This document shows positions 50,019-58,511 of a stretch of 64,000 nt of DNA, one piece after another. The notes beneath the pieces were generated by a model, which was given only the letters and a program-made list of their open reading frames with translations, ran no database searches and was not told the DNA's origin. Made by a program: the position numbers and the translations under genes. The stretch is from positions 1,915,001 to 1,979,000 of the forward strand of contig CP166131.1 in NCBI GenBank assembly GCA_041228345.1, read 5' to 3'. Within the stretch, counting starts at the first letter, position 1. Each line of letters begins with the position of its first letter. This DNA comes from Alphaproteobacteria bacterium LSUCC0396 (GTDB lineage: Bacteria; Pseudomonadota; Alphaproteobacteria; Puniceispirillales; Puniceispirillaceae).

Positions 50019-51224
50019 ATGACCGATCCAATGGCAGATGCGTTTGACGGGTTGCTTGTTGTGGAATTTGCCCAAGGGGTGGCTGCACCCTATTGCGGGC
50101 TGCTTTTAGGTCGCAACGGCGCCAGTGTTATCAAGGTAGAGCCGCAAGGTAGTGGCGACTGGTGCCGCTCACTTGGTCTTCGCAAAGGCGATTTTTCGGC
50201 TGAATCAATCGTCTTGAACCGCGGTAAAAAGAGCCTTGCCCTCGATATGAAAAGCCCTGATGGCCGTGCTGCGGCGTTCAAGCTGGCGGCAAAGGCGGAT
50301 GTCATTATTGAAAATTACCGGCCTAATGTGACAAAGCGACTGGGCATTGATTATGCGGCTGTGGCGGCGGTTAACCCAAATGTTGTTTATGCATCGGTTA
50401 CCGGATTTGGACCGACGGGCCCGAAAAGCCGTATGCCGGCGACTGATACCGTGATGCAGGGCTATACCGGCCTGATGAGCATCAACCGGGATCAAGCTGG
50501 ATTGCCGCGCCGGATCAATATGCTGGCGATTGATTATTCGACCGGCCTTTATCTTAGTCAGGCGGTATTTGCCGGGCTGTACCGGCGCGCAACAACTGGA
50601 CGCGGTTGTCATATTCAAACAAGCCTTTTGGAAAGTGCGATGGCCTTTCAAGAGGCGCGTCTTGTTGCACAAAAATTTGAAGGCTCGGCTGTTCAGCCGG
50701 TCGGCGCACCCGTTGGCACCTTTGCCACAGCGGATGGTTATCTTAGTTTAAATGCGCGCCGTGATCCGCATTTTACCGCCCTGTGCCAGCATTTGGGCAC
50801 CAATGAATGGCTGGATGATCCGCGGTTTAATTCGGCCGAGGCCCGGCTTGATAACGCTGCAGAAATCAACAATCTTGTCGCGCCTCACATTATGCAAAGG
50901 CCAACGGCGCATTGGGTAGATGTGTTGTCGAAAGCCGATATACTGAATGCGCCGGTACATAATTATGATGATTTGTTTGACGATCCTCAAATTGCTGAAA
51001 TCGAGGCAATTGGCTGGGTTGAGATCGAAGAGTTTGGTCAATTGCCAGCGGCACGCATCGCTGGATTGTCGCCGGCATCGTTGAGTGATCACGCGGCAAT
51101 GACACCGCCGCGCCTTGGCCAAGGGGGGCGGGCTGCATTATTGGCAGCTGGATTTAGCGATGATGAAATTAGCCAGCTTGCCTCTAGCGGGGCGGCTGTT
51201 TTTAATGATGATGAGGATACCTAG
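50019..51224 (+). CDS. Family III CoA-transferase (CaiB/BaiF), operon copy 1
   Basis: 401-residue enzyme: VVEFAQGVAAPYCGLLLGRNGASVIKVEP (CoA-binding start), LNRGKKSLALDMKSPDGR, VIIENYRPNVTKRLGIDY, VTGFGPTGPKSRMPATDTVMQ, and the catalytic aspartate in MLAIDYSTGLYLS followed by ATTGRGCHIQTSLLESAM. C-terminal lobe ends in AAGFSDDEISQLA. It should place CoA on a carboxylic acid for the enzymes of this operon. The start at 50019 directly follows the upstream stop; the longer frame to 49998 would overlap it. The next gene begins on the base after its stop. Confidence 0.9.
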   Translation: MTDPMADAFDGLLVVEFAQGVAAPYCGLLLGRNGASVIKVEPQGSGDWCRSLGLRKGDFSAESIVLNRGKKSLALDMKSPDGRAAAFKLAAKADVIIENYRPNVTKRLGIDYAAVAAVNPNVVYASVTGFGPTGPKSRMPATDTVMQGYTGLMSINRDQAGLPRRINMLAIDYSTGLYLSQAVFAGLYRRATTGRGCHIQTSLLESAMAFQEARLVAQKFEGSAVQPVGAPVGTFATADGYLSLNARRDPHFTALCQHLGTNEWLDDPRFNSAEARLDNAAEINNLVAPHIMQRPTAHWVDVLSKADILNAPVHNYDDLFDDPQIAEIEAIGWVEIEEFGQLPAARIAGLSPASLSDHAAMTPPRLGQGGRAALLAAGFSDDEISQLASSGAAVFNDDEDT

Positions 51225-52394
51225 ATGGATTTCGAACTCACCCAAGATCAGCAGATTTTCTATGATACGGTCCGGCGCTTTGCCGCTGCTGAACTGGCGG
51301 ATGGTGCGGTTGACCGGGCCAATAGCGACGGCTATCCATGGGATATTGCCGCCCGGTTTGCCGAGATGGGACTTCTTGGGATTACCATTCCCGAAGCCAA
51401 GGGCGGTATCGGCGGCAGTCTAAGCGATGCGGTGTTGGCGATTCAGGCGGTTGCTGAATTTTGTCCGCGCAGTGCTGATGTGGTGCAGGCTGGCAATTTC
51501 GGTGCAATCCGCACATTCGCCGAATATGCTAGTGATGATCAACTGGCACGCTTCCTGCCTGACCTTTTGGCCGGAAAAGGGGTGATGTCGGTTGGTATGT
51601 CCGAACCCGATGCAGGGTCATCTGTTACCGAACTGAAAACATCTGCAACGCCTGACGGGGATGATTTCTTAATCAATGGTAGCAAGGTTTTTGGGACGAA
51701 TAGCGGTGAGGCAGACTTGTTCCTGATCTATTTGCGGTTTGGCCCGGGTACCGAGGGTATCGGGTCGGCGATCATTGAAAAGGGCACCCCAGGTTTTACT
51801 ATTGGCCCGGGCTATCGCTATATGAATGGCGAGGCATGGTCGCCGCTTTATTTTGACAATTGCCGGATACCAAAGGCGAATATCCTGCTTGGCCCGGGGG
51901 GATTCAAAAAGCAGATATCCGGCTTTAACATTGAACGGCTCGGCAATGCCGCGCGTGCCGTGGCGGTTGGGCGCAAAGCATTTAGCGAGGCGCGTGATCA
52001 TGCCAAAACGCGCCAACAATTTGGCCGTGATATTTGCGAATTTCAGGGGATACAGTGGAAATTCGCCGAAATGGAAATGCGGCTTGAGGCTGCACAGCTA
52101 TTGCTGATGCGGGCAGTAACGCGGGCTGATAATGGCCTGCCATCGGCGCATGATTCGGCTGTGGCAAAACTGGCATGTAACGAGGCTGGCTTCTTTGCCG
52201 CAAATGAGGCGTTGCAGGTGATGGGTGCGCTGGGCTTTAGTGACGACAGCATCGTGCAATATTGCATGCGGCGGACACGCGGCTGGATGATTGCTGGCGG
52301 GTCAACAGAAATTCTGAAAAACCGGATTGCCGAGGGTGTTTTTGAACGGCGTTTCCAGCAGCGCCCGCCAAAGCCGCCAAAAATTGATGGCTGA
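51225..52394 (+). CDS. Acyl-CoA dehydrogenase
   Basis: 389-residue flavoenzyme with the three family domains: N-terminal helices (LTQDQQIFYDTVRRFAAAE), middle beta-domain (GVMSVGMSEPDAGSSVTELKTSA; NGSKVFGTNSGEADLFL), and C-terminal helices (FNIERLGNAARAVAVGRKAF, TRQQFGRDICEFQGIQWKFA, AGGSTEILKNRIAEGVF). It oxidises an acyl-CoA to a 2,3-enoyl-CoA with FAD. The usual active-site glutamate cannot be placed with certainty by eye. It starts exactly after the previous stop, a sign of tight coupling. Confidence 0.9.
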   Translation: MDFELTQDQQIFYDTVRRFAAAELADGAVDRANSDGYPWDIAARFAEMGLLGITIPEAKGGIGGSLSDAVLAIQAVAEFCPRSADVVQAGNFGAIRTFAEYASDDQLARFLPDLLAGKGVMSVGMSEPDAGSSVTELKTSATPDGDDFLINGSKVFGTNSGEADLFLIYLRFGPGTEGIGSAIIEKGTPGFTIGPGYRYMNGEAWSPLYFDNCRIPKANILLGPGGFKKQISGFNIERLGNAARAVAVGRKAFSEARDHAKTRQQFGRDICEFQGIQWKFAEMEMRLEAAQLLLMRAVTRADNGLPSAHDSAVAKLACNEAGFFAANEALQVMGALGFSDDSIVQYCMRRTRGWMIAGGSTEILKNRIAEGVFERRFQQRPPKPPKIDG

Positions 52395-52396
52395 TC

Positions 52397-54631
52397 ATGC
52401 GCGATATTAAGGGCAATATTATGGGTGATTTTGCGGATGAGGCTGGGCATGATTTAGGGTGCGCGCTTGTTGCGCCAAAATCAATTGCGCTCATTGGTGT
52501 ATCGGGTGATGCAAAAAAACTGTCGGCGCGGCCGTTGCAATTCTGCCAGCAACATGGGTTTGCCGGTAAAATTTATATCGTCAACCCGCGCCGTGACGAG
52601 GTGCTTGGCATCAAGGCTTATCCGTCGGTCTCGGCAATCCCTGAAAAGATAGATCACGCCTATATTCTGCTTGGCACTGAACTGGTTGAGGCGGCGCTGG
52701 ATGATTGTATCGCCGCCGGTGTGCAGATTGTCTCGGTGCTGGCCGACGGGTTTGCCGAGGCCGGCAGCGAGGGGCAAGCACGCCAAGCGCGGCTTGTGGA
52801 AAAGGCGAATGCCGCCAAGCTGATGCTGATCGGGCCAAATTCGATGGGCGTGGTAAACACTAATAATGGCTTCGTCTGCACCACCAATGCGGCCTTTAAA
52901 ATCGACGATTTACCGCGCGGGCGGCTGGCGGTTCTATCGCATAGTGGCAGTCTGATTGGCACGCTTGTTTCGCGGGGGCAGGCACGAAATATCGGCTTTG
53001 CCGCGCTGGTCTCGCTTGGTAATGAGGCGCAGGTTTGTGTTGGCAGGCTTGGCCTGACCTTGGTTGATGATGAAGATATCGACGGGTTTGTCTTGTTTCT
53101 GGAAACCATGCGCAATCCGCAGATATTCGCTGAATTTGCCCAAGCAGCCAAACGGCTTGGCAAGCCGGTAGTGGCCTATATGCTTGGAAAATCGACCGAT
53201 GGTCAGGCCTTGTCGGTTTCGCATACTGGTGCCATGACTGGTGAGGCGGCGGCGGTTCGGGCGTTTCTAGCACAGCATTCGGTGGCCGAGGTTCGCCAGT
53301 TTGATGCGCTGTTTGAGGCGCCGGCATTATTGATGAAAAAGTCCCAATTGGGATCGCGTCCACGCCGTGCAACCGTTGTCACGACAACTGGCGGCGGTGG
53401 GGCGATGCTGGTTGACCAGCTCAGCCTCCGCGGTGTCGAGTTGACCGGATTAAGCCCGGCTTCGAAAGCGTTTTTTACGTCGCAGAACATTCCAAGTGGC
53501 AGTGGCAAACTTGTCGATGTTACGCTCGCCGGTGCCCAGTATGATATTATGAAAAAGGCCATCACTCAATTGATCAATGATCCCGAAACCGGGATTGTTG
53601 TGGTGGCGATTGGCTCGTCGGCGCAGTTTAATCCCGAACTGGCGGTAAAGCCCATTATTGATGCGGTTGCTGAAAATCCGGCAGCGGCACCGGTGGCGGC
53701 CTTTCCGTTGCCGGTTGCAGTCACCTCAATGACGATGCTGGAGGCGGCTGGAATTCCATGCTTTGGCAGTGTCGAGAGCTGTGCCGACAGCATTGGACTA
53801 TTGCTGTGTGATGATGTGGAAACCGATCAAGATGATCATGGTGATGAACGTCATATTGGCACAAAGGCGGATGATCATCTGGCCATAGGGCAGCAGCTAG
53901 AGACAATGATTTCGACTGCCAAAATCGGTGATGCCGGGGGGCTGTTGAATGAGGTTGATGGGTGCCGGCTTTTTGCCGCGCTTGGTATCGAGGGGCCGCG
54001 GCATTTATTTTTACCGGCCGGTGATGACGCAGCGTTTAAAGCATCGGCCATGGTGGCTGAAACAGGGTTAGAATTCCCGCTGGTTGCTAAACTGGTCTCG
54101 GCGGATTTGCCGCATAAATCTGATTATGGTGCGGTGGTTCTGTCGATTGAATCTGAGGCGGCGCTTGAGGCGGCGATTGCCGAGATGCAGCGTGCGGTAA
54201 AAATTCATGCGCCAACGGCAAATATTGATGGGGTGCTGGTTCAAGAAATGGCCCTCGGGCTTGGCGAGGCGCTGGTTGGGTTGCGGCATGATAATCTGGT
54301 TGGGCCGTTCATTACCGTTGGCGCCGGCGGTATTTTTGCCGAGATTTACCAAGATGTAACTATACGCCCCGCACCGGTCAGTCTTGCAACCGCGCATAAG
54401 ATGATTGCCGAGGTGAAGGGCTTTGCCGCCCTTCGTGGTTATCGCGGAAAACCTAAAGGCGATCTTGACGCATTGGCTAGGTTGATAACAAACCTATCAA
54501 GGCTGGCTGGTAGTGACCGGATTGCCGAGGCCGAGATTAATCCGGTATTGGTGCGATCTGATGGCGTTCTGATGCTTGATGCGCTGGTCCGGATAGGCCC
54601 GAAAAATGGTGCCGGCGGAGACACTATATGA
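52397..54631 (+). CDS. Acyl-CoA synthetase, ADP-forming (fused alpha and beta chains)
   Basis: 744-residue fused enzyme: CoA-binding domain (ALIGVSGDAKKLSARPLQF, about 30-50), succinyl-CoA-ligase-like domains with IGPNSMGVVNTNNGF and the phospho-histidine loop SVSHTGAMTGEAAAVRAFL near residue 275, then a C-terminal ATP-grasp domain (FPLVAKLVSADLPHKSDYGAV, QEMALGLGEALVGLRHDN, VGAGGIFAEIYQDV, EAEINPVLV). It interconverts acyl-CoA plus ADP and phosphate with acid plus ATP and CoA, so it can conserve energy in a degradative route. ATG at 52421, with AAGGG before it, is an alternative start. Its stop overlaps the next ATG. Confidence 0.9.
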   Translation: MRDIKGNIMGDFADEAGHDLGCALVAPKSIALIGVSGDAKKLSARPLQFCQQHGFAGKIYIVNPRRDEVLGIKAYPSVSAIPEKIDHAYILLGTELVEAALDDCIAAGVQIVSVLADGFAEAGSEGQARQARLVEKANAAKLMLIGPNSMGVVNTNNGFVCTTNAAFKIDDLPRGRLAVLSHSGSLIGTLVSRGQARNIGFAALVSLGNEAQVCVGRLGLTLVDDEDIDGFVLFLETMRNPQIFAEFAQAAKRLGKPVVAYMLGKSTDGQALSVSHTGAMTGEAAAVRAFLAQHSVAEVRQFDALFEAPALLMKKSQLGSRPRRATVVTTTGGGGAMLVDQLSLRGVELTGLSPASKAFFTSQNIPSGSGKLVDVTLAGAQYDIMKKAITQLINDPETGIVVVAIGSSAQFNPELAVKPIIDAVAENPAAAPVAAFPLPVAVTSMTMLEAAGIPCFGSVESCADSIGLLLCDDVETDQDDHGDERHIGTKADDHLAIGQQLETMISTAKIGDAGGLLNEVDGCRLFAALGIEGPRHLFLPAGDDAAFKASAMVAETGLEFPLVAKLVSADLPHKSDYGAVVLSIESEAALEAAIAEMQRAVKIHAPTANIDGVLVQEMALGLGEALVGLRHDNLVGPFITVGAGGIFAEIYQDVTIRPAPVSLATAHKMIAEVKGFAALRGYRGKPKGDLDALARLITNLSRLAGSDRIAEAEINPVLVRSDGVLMLDALVRIGPKNGAGGDTI

Positions 54632-55845
54632 GTGCCGATGCCATGCCGCTTGCGGGGTTGCGCGTGCTTGATTTCGGCCACACGGTTATGGGGCCAACCG
54701 CCGGATTGATCCTTGCTGATCTTGGCGCTGAGGTGATCCGGATTGAGCCTGTTGCCGGTGATCCGACACGGCGGTTAAAGGGCTTTGGTACCGGTTACTT
54801 TCCCTTTTTTAACCGTAATAAGCAAAGTGTGGCACTTAATCTGAAAGATCCGCGCGGCCTTGGGATCGTCAAACGGCTTTTGACTAAAACTGACGTGCTG
54901 ATTGAAAATTTTGCCCCCGGAACGATGACACGGCTGGGGCTTGATTACGGTCAAATAGGCGCAGATTACCCGCGTCTGATCTATCTGTCGTTAAAGGGAT
55001 TTTTGCCGGGCCTTTATGAAAACCGGATTGCGCTTGATGAGGTTGTGCAAATGATGAGTGGGCTGGCCTATATGACTGGGCCGCCCGGTCAGCCATTGCG
55101 CGCGGGTGCGTCCGTTGTCGATATTATGGGCGGTACATTTGGTGTTGTTGCGGTTCAGGCAGCATTGATAGAACGGCAAAAAACCGGCCAAGGGCAATTG
55201 GTTAAATCGGCATTGTTTGAAAGCGCGATGTTCCTGATGGGCCAGCATCTTGCCTATGCCGCCCAGTCGGATGAGCCGGTGCCGCCGATGCCGGCACGGG
55301 TATCTGCATGGGCGATTTATGATCAATTCCGCACCAAGGATGATCACATGGTGTTTCTTGGCATCACCTCGGATAAGCATTGGCTCAGATTTTGTAATAT
55401 TTTTGGCTGTGATGATCTAAGTGCTGATGCAACGCTGGCAACCAATAATCAGCGTATCGAGGCGCGCGCGCGTCTGTTGCCACGGCTGGCGGCGACGATC
55501 GCCGGTCTGGATCTGGCGGCGGTGACCGAAAAAGCGATTGCGGCTGATCTGCCATTTGCGCCGATCGCGCGGCCCGAAGCGCTGTTCAACGATCCGCACC
55601 TAAATGACGGTGGTTACCTTCTTGAAACGATCATGCCCAATGGGGAAAAAGGCCGGCTGCCAAACCTGCCGATAAGCCTTGATGGGCGCATTGGCAATCT
55701 AACGCGTAATCCGCCGGTCATTGGCGCTGATACTGCCCCATGTCTTGAAAGCCTTGGGTTTTCAGCCGCCCAGATCAAGGAATTATATGCTGACGGTATC
55801 ATTGGTCTTGCCGATGATGCAATTGAGGCAGAAACCAACGCATAG
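54628..55845 (+). CDS. Family III CoA-transferase (CaiB/BaiF), operon copy 2
   Basis: 405-residue enzyme starting in an ATGA overlap with the synthetase gene. It has GLRVLDFGHTVMGPTAGLILADLGAEVIRIEP, FFNRNKQSVALNLKDPRGL, TDVLIENFAPGTMTRLGLDY, the catalytic aspartate in GASVVDIMGGTFG and TGQGQLVKSALFESAMF, and a C-lobe ending SLGFSAAQIKELYADG. The usual GFGxxGP turn is replaced by LKGFLPGLYENR, so its pocket may differ from copy 1. Two CoA-transferases in one operon suggests two different acid/CoA exchanges in the same route. Confidence 0.9.
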   Translation: MSADAMPLAGLRVLDFGHTVMGPTAGLILADLGAEVIRIEPVAGDPTRRLKGFGTGYFPFFNRNKQSVALNLKDPRGLGIVKRLLTKTDVLIENFAPGTMTRLGLDYGQIGADYPRLIYLSLKGFLPGLYENRIALDEVVQMMSGLAYMTGPPGQPLRAGASVVDIMGGTFGVVAVQAALIERQKTGQGQLVKSALFESAMFLMGQHLAYAAQSDEPVPPMPARVSAWAIYDQFRTKDDHMVFLGITSDKHWLRFCNIFGCDDLSADATLATNNQRIEARARLLPRLAATIAGLDLAAVTEKAIAADLPFAPIARPEALFNDPHLNDGGYLLETIMPNGEKGRLPNLPISLDGRIGNLTRNPPVIGADTAPCLESLGFSAAQIKELYADGIIGLADDAIEAETNA

Positions 55846-55850
55846 CGGCA

Positions 55851-55856
55851 AAGGAG
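55851..55856 (+). promoter_or_regulatory. Shine-Dalgarno site deciding the citryl-CoA-lyase-like start
   Basis: AAGGAG, 8 bases before the ATG at 55865. It falls after the stop of the CoA-transferase gene and rules out the longer frame that begins at 55721 inside that gene. Confidence 0.75.
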
Positions 55857-55864
55857 TGAAGGCC

Positions 55865-56650
55865 ATGACGGATGTAGCAGATTGGTGGCAAACCGATATT
55901 ATTGATATGGCGCCGGGTCAAATTCGGCTGCGGGGGTTTCCGATTGAGGATTTGATCGGCAATATCGGCTTTGCTGAAGTGGTCTGGCTGATGACCCGTG
56001 GCACGCGGCCTGATAAATCACAGGCGGCCTTGCTTGAGGCGGCGCTGGTGTCAGCGGTTGATCATGGCCCACAAGCGCCCTCAATTGCTGCGGCGCGGAT
56101 GGCGGTTAGCTGCGGCCTGTCGCTTAATAATGCGATGGCGAACGCGATCAATATGCTAGGCGATGTTCATGGCGGTGCCGGCGAGCAGGCCATGCAATTC
56201 TTCCATGATGTCAAAGCACAGGCGGTGGAGATGCCGCTAGAAACGGCGATCAAGACTGTCTATCAGGCGAATAATCGTCTTGTTCCGGGATTTGGTCACC
56301 GCTTTCATAAGAACGCTGACCCTCGATCGTTGCGGTTGATGACGCTGCTTGAGGCGGCGGTTGCAGCAAACATCTGCGATGGTGGCTTTGCCGAAATTGC
56401 GGTGGGGGTTGAACGGTTTCTAGCCGATTTAAAAGGCAAGCCAATTCCGATGAATGTTGATGGTGTGACCGCGGTAATTTATGCCGAGCTTGGGTTTGAG
56501 CCTGCATTGGCGCGCGGCCTTTTCTGTCTGTCAAGATCGGTTGGGGCACTTGCGCATGCGCATGAGCAAGCTGGCCGCAAAGAGAGGAATAAAGGCCCAA
56601 CACCACCGCATTACCGCTGGACTTATGGTGGCGCGAACCCAATTAAATAA
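55865..56650 (+). CDS. Citryl-CoA-lyase-like protein (short citrate synthase family)
   Basis: 261-residue protein, far shorter than citrate synthase (about 430). All three citrate-synthase catalytic residues are in place: H102 (GDVHGGAGEQ), H145 (VPGFGHRFH) and D199 (PMNVDGVTA); the CoA-adenine segment HAHEQ follows near 231. Short members of this family act as citryl-CoA lyases, cutting citryl-CoA-like thioesters to acetyl-CoA and a 2-oxo acid. It is the last gene of the operon and would perform the final C-C cleavage. The true thioester is unknown; a substituted malyl- or citryl-CoA is plausible. Confidence 0.85.
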   Translation: MTDVADWWQTDIIDMAPGQIRLRGFPIEDLIGNIGFAEVVWLMTRGTRPDKSQAALLEAALVSAVDHGPQAPSIAAARMAVSCGLSLNNAMANAINMLGDVHGGAGEQAMQFFHDVKAQAVEMPLETAIKTVYQANNRLVPGFGHRFHKNADPRSLRLMTLLEAAVAANICDGGFAEIAVGVERFLADLKGKPIPMNVDGVTAVIYAELGFEPALARGLFCLSRSVGALAHAHEQAGRKERNKGPTPPHYRWTYGGANPIK

Positions 56651-56683
56651 CACGATTGTTTATTATCAAATTAAGCCACTAGT

Positions 56684-57904
56684 CTAATCTGCGGAAGCAT
56701 CGGCATTACTGAGAAAATAACTCAGACTTTTGGTAATTTCCGTTTCGTCTTGATTTATCTTCATTTCTTTTTGGCTCTCCCGAAGGCGAAGGCGATGAGC
56801 ATAGCCCTCTGGGAGGTAGGCAAACGGATCTTGTAACCCTAATGCCTTTGCTGAGTGGGAGGGCCAGTCAGCATTCCACAAAAGTTCGCGTGCTAAAGCT
56901 ATCAAATCAGCATCGCCTGCTTGCAATATTTCTTCGGCTTGTTTTGGTTCTGTTATACCGCCAACAGCAACAGTTTTGATTCCAACTGCTGATCTTATGC
57001 GTTTTGAAAACTCGACCTGATAGGCTGGTATGCGTGGCACCATGGGCATCTCGCTGTCGCCCATCACTCCTCCAGAAGATACATCAATCATATCAATCTC
57101 AACTGCTTTGAGTGCTGCAGCTAGCTGGATTGACTCAAAAAGTGACCAGCTACCCCCTTTGCCATCAACAGCAGAAAGCCTGAAAAAAACAGGTTTATCT
57201 TGAGGCCAAACTTCTCTGACAGCCACAGCAACCTCGACGGCAAGCCTCATTCTGTTCTCAAGGCTTCCACCATAAGCGTCCTCTCTTTGGTTTGAGGTTG
57301 ATGAGAGAAATTGATGTATCAGGTAGCCGTGCGCGCCATGAATCTCAACAATTTCATAACCGGAGTCGATGCTCATTTTAGCAGCTGTGCGAAAAGAGCT
57401 GATCACCTTTTTTATGTCATCAAGATCCATTTCTTTTGGGAAAATAGGACGAGGGGGACAGTTATGTGCCGTAGGGGCCATGACTTGCCAGGGAGCTTTC
57501 CCATACTTGGCGTCCTCGAGTTCGAGTGGCCGCCAGCCTTCGATAGCACCATGGCAGGACCCTTTACGGCCAGAGTGCCCCAATTGAATAGCGGGCACTG
57601 CTCCATTTTTCTTTATAACATTAGTAAGGCGACGATACGCACCTACATGCTTTGTGTCATACATGCCTGCGCAAGAGTATGTTTTGCGGCCATTCGGTTC
57701 GACCGCAGTCTCTTCGCCAAAAACAATGCCACAGCCTCCGATAGCAAGGCGGCCTAAATGCATTAGGTGCCAGTCATTAGGGCCGCCACCTTCTGACAAA
57801 TATTGACACATTGGAGATGCCATTATTCTATTGCGTATTTCGAGACCACGCAATTTTATTGGAGTGAATAGCAAGGGAAGTGAGGAGTGAGCTGTTGTTG
57901 TCAT
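56684..57904 (-). CDS. NADH:flavin oxidoreductase, old yellow enzyme family (YqjM-like)
   Basis: 406-residue FMN enzyme. The YqjM-type markers are MASPMCQYLSEGGGPNDWHLMHLG (regulatory cysteine in SPMCQY), the IQLGHSGRKGS loop, the substrate-binding EIHGAHGYLIHQFLSSTSNQR and GGSLENRMRLAVEV segment. The C-terminus extends about 30 residues with many charged residues (ESQKEMKINQDETEITKS) beyond usual members. It reduces activated C=C bonds with NAD(P)H. Composition is unlike the neighbours: 26 G+C in 60 at 57061-57120 against 37 in 60 at 55501-55560, suggesting later arrival. Confidence 0.88.
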   Translation of the reverse strand: MTTTAHSSLPLLFTPIKLRGLEIRNRIMASPMCQYLSEGGGPNDWHLMHLGRLAIGGCGIVFGEETAVEPNGRKTYSCAGMYDTKHVGAYRRLTNVIKKNGAVPAIQLGHSGRKGSCHGAIEGWRPLELEDAKYGKAPWQVMAPTAHNCPPRPIFPKEMDLDDIKKVISSFRTAAKMSIDSGYEIVEIHGAHGYLIHQFLSSTSNQREDAYGGSLENRMRLAVEVAVAVREVWPQDKPVFFRLSAVDGKGGSWSLFESIQLAAALKAVEIDMIDVSSGGVMGDSEMPMVPRIPAYQVEFSKRIRSAVGIKTVAVGGITEPKQAEEILQAGDADLIALARELLWNADWPSHSAKALGLQDPFAYLPEGYAHRLRLRESQKEMKINQDETEITKSLSYFLSNADASAD

Positions 57905-58115
57905 GATAATAGACTTGATTTTCGATTGGCCAAATAATTAATAAGAAAAACAAAATTGGTGCTGCACTATAGCAACATAAATATTTTTACGAGGATATCT
58001 TCGCTGGTCAACCGGCTCAAGGCAACAGTATAATTTACCCCTAAACAGGAAAGCTTTATCATATTCCCGCGTCAGTGGTATCAGTTGTCAGCAATCCCTA
58101 TACGGAGATATAACA

Positions 58116-58505
58116 ATGAAAGAGCTTGCACCTCTTGCCGGCCATCAGGCCGCACGGATTGAGGTTCGCGATTCACCGTTGCATGGGCTTGGCGTCTTTG
58201 CGTGTGTCGATTTGCCAAAAGGTAGCCTGATCGAACGCTGTTTCTATTTGGTAATCGATGACGATGATTTACATGAAATCAACCGGCTGAATGATTACCT
58301 TTTTACCAGCCCTGATGTGAAAAGCGATTATCTTTGCGTGCTGGGGTGCGGGATGATCTATAATCATGGCTCACCGGCAAATGCAGAATGGCAAATTGCC
58401 GATGTTGACAACCGGTTTATCGAATTCACAGCGCTTGCCGACATCAGGGCTGGTGATGAAATTCTTCATGATTACGGCGAGGAATATTGGGCTAGCCGCG
58501 CATAG
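58116..58505 (+). CDS. Mini SET-domain protein
   Basis: 129-residue protein that is almost nothing but a SET domain: DSPLHGLGVFACVDLPKGSL (19-38), the NHG motif Y82-N83-H84-G85 (usually NHS) and the C-terminal FTALADIRAGDEILHDYGEEYW (104-125) with the catalytic-type tyrosine Y120. SET domains transfer a methyl group from S-adenosylmethionine to lysine in proteins. No pre-SET or post-SET part and no target gene is visible; ribosomal or other basic proteins are possible targets. ACGGAGA gives a Shine-Dalgarno about 8 bases before the ATG. Confidence 0.83.
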   Translation: MKELAPLAGHQAARIEVRDSPLHGLGVFACVDLPKGSLIERCFYLVIDDDDLHEINRLNDYLFTSPDVKSDYLCVLGCGMIYNHGSPANAEWQIADVDNRFIEFTALADIRAGDEILHDYGEEYWASRA

Positions 58506-58511
58506 ACAGCG

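Noticed and set aside
55721-55864. N-terminal extension of the citryl-CoA-lyase-like gene
   Set aside because: It lies inside the CoA-transferase gene in another frame and precedes the strong AAGGAG at 55851-55856; the family homology starts at 55865.
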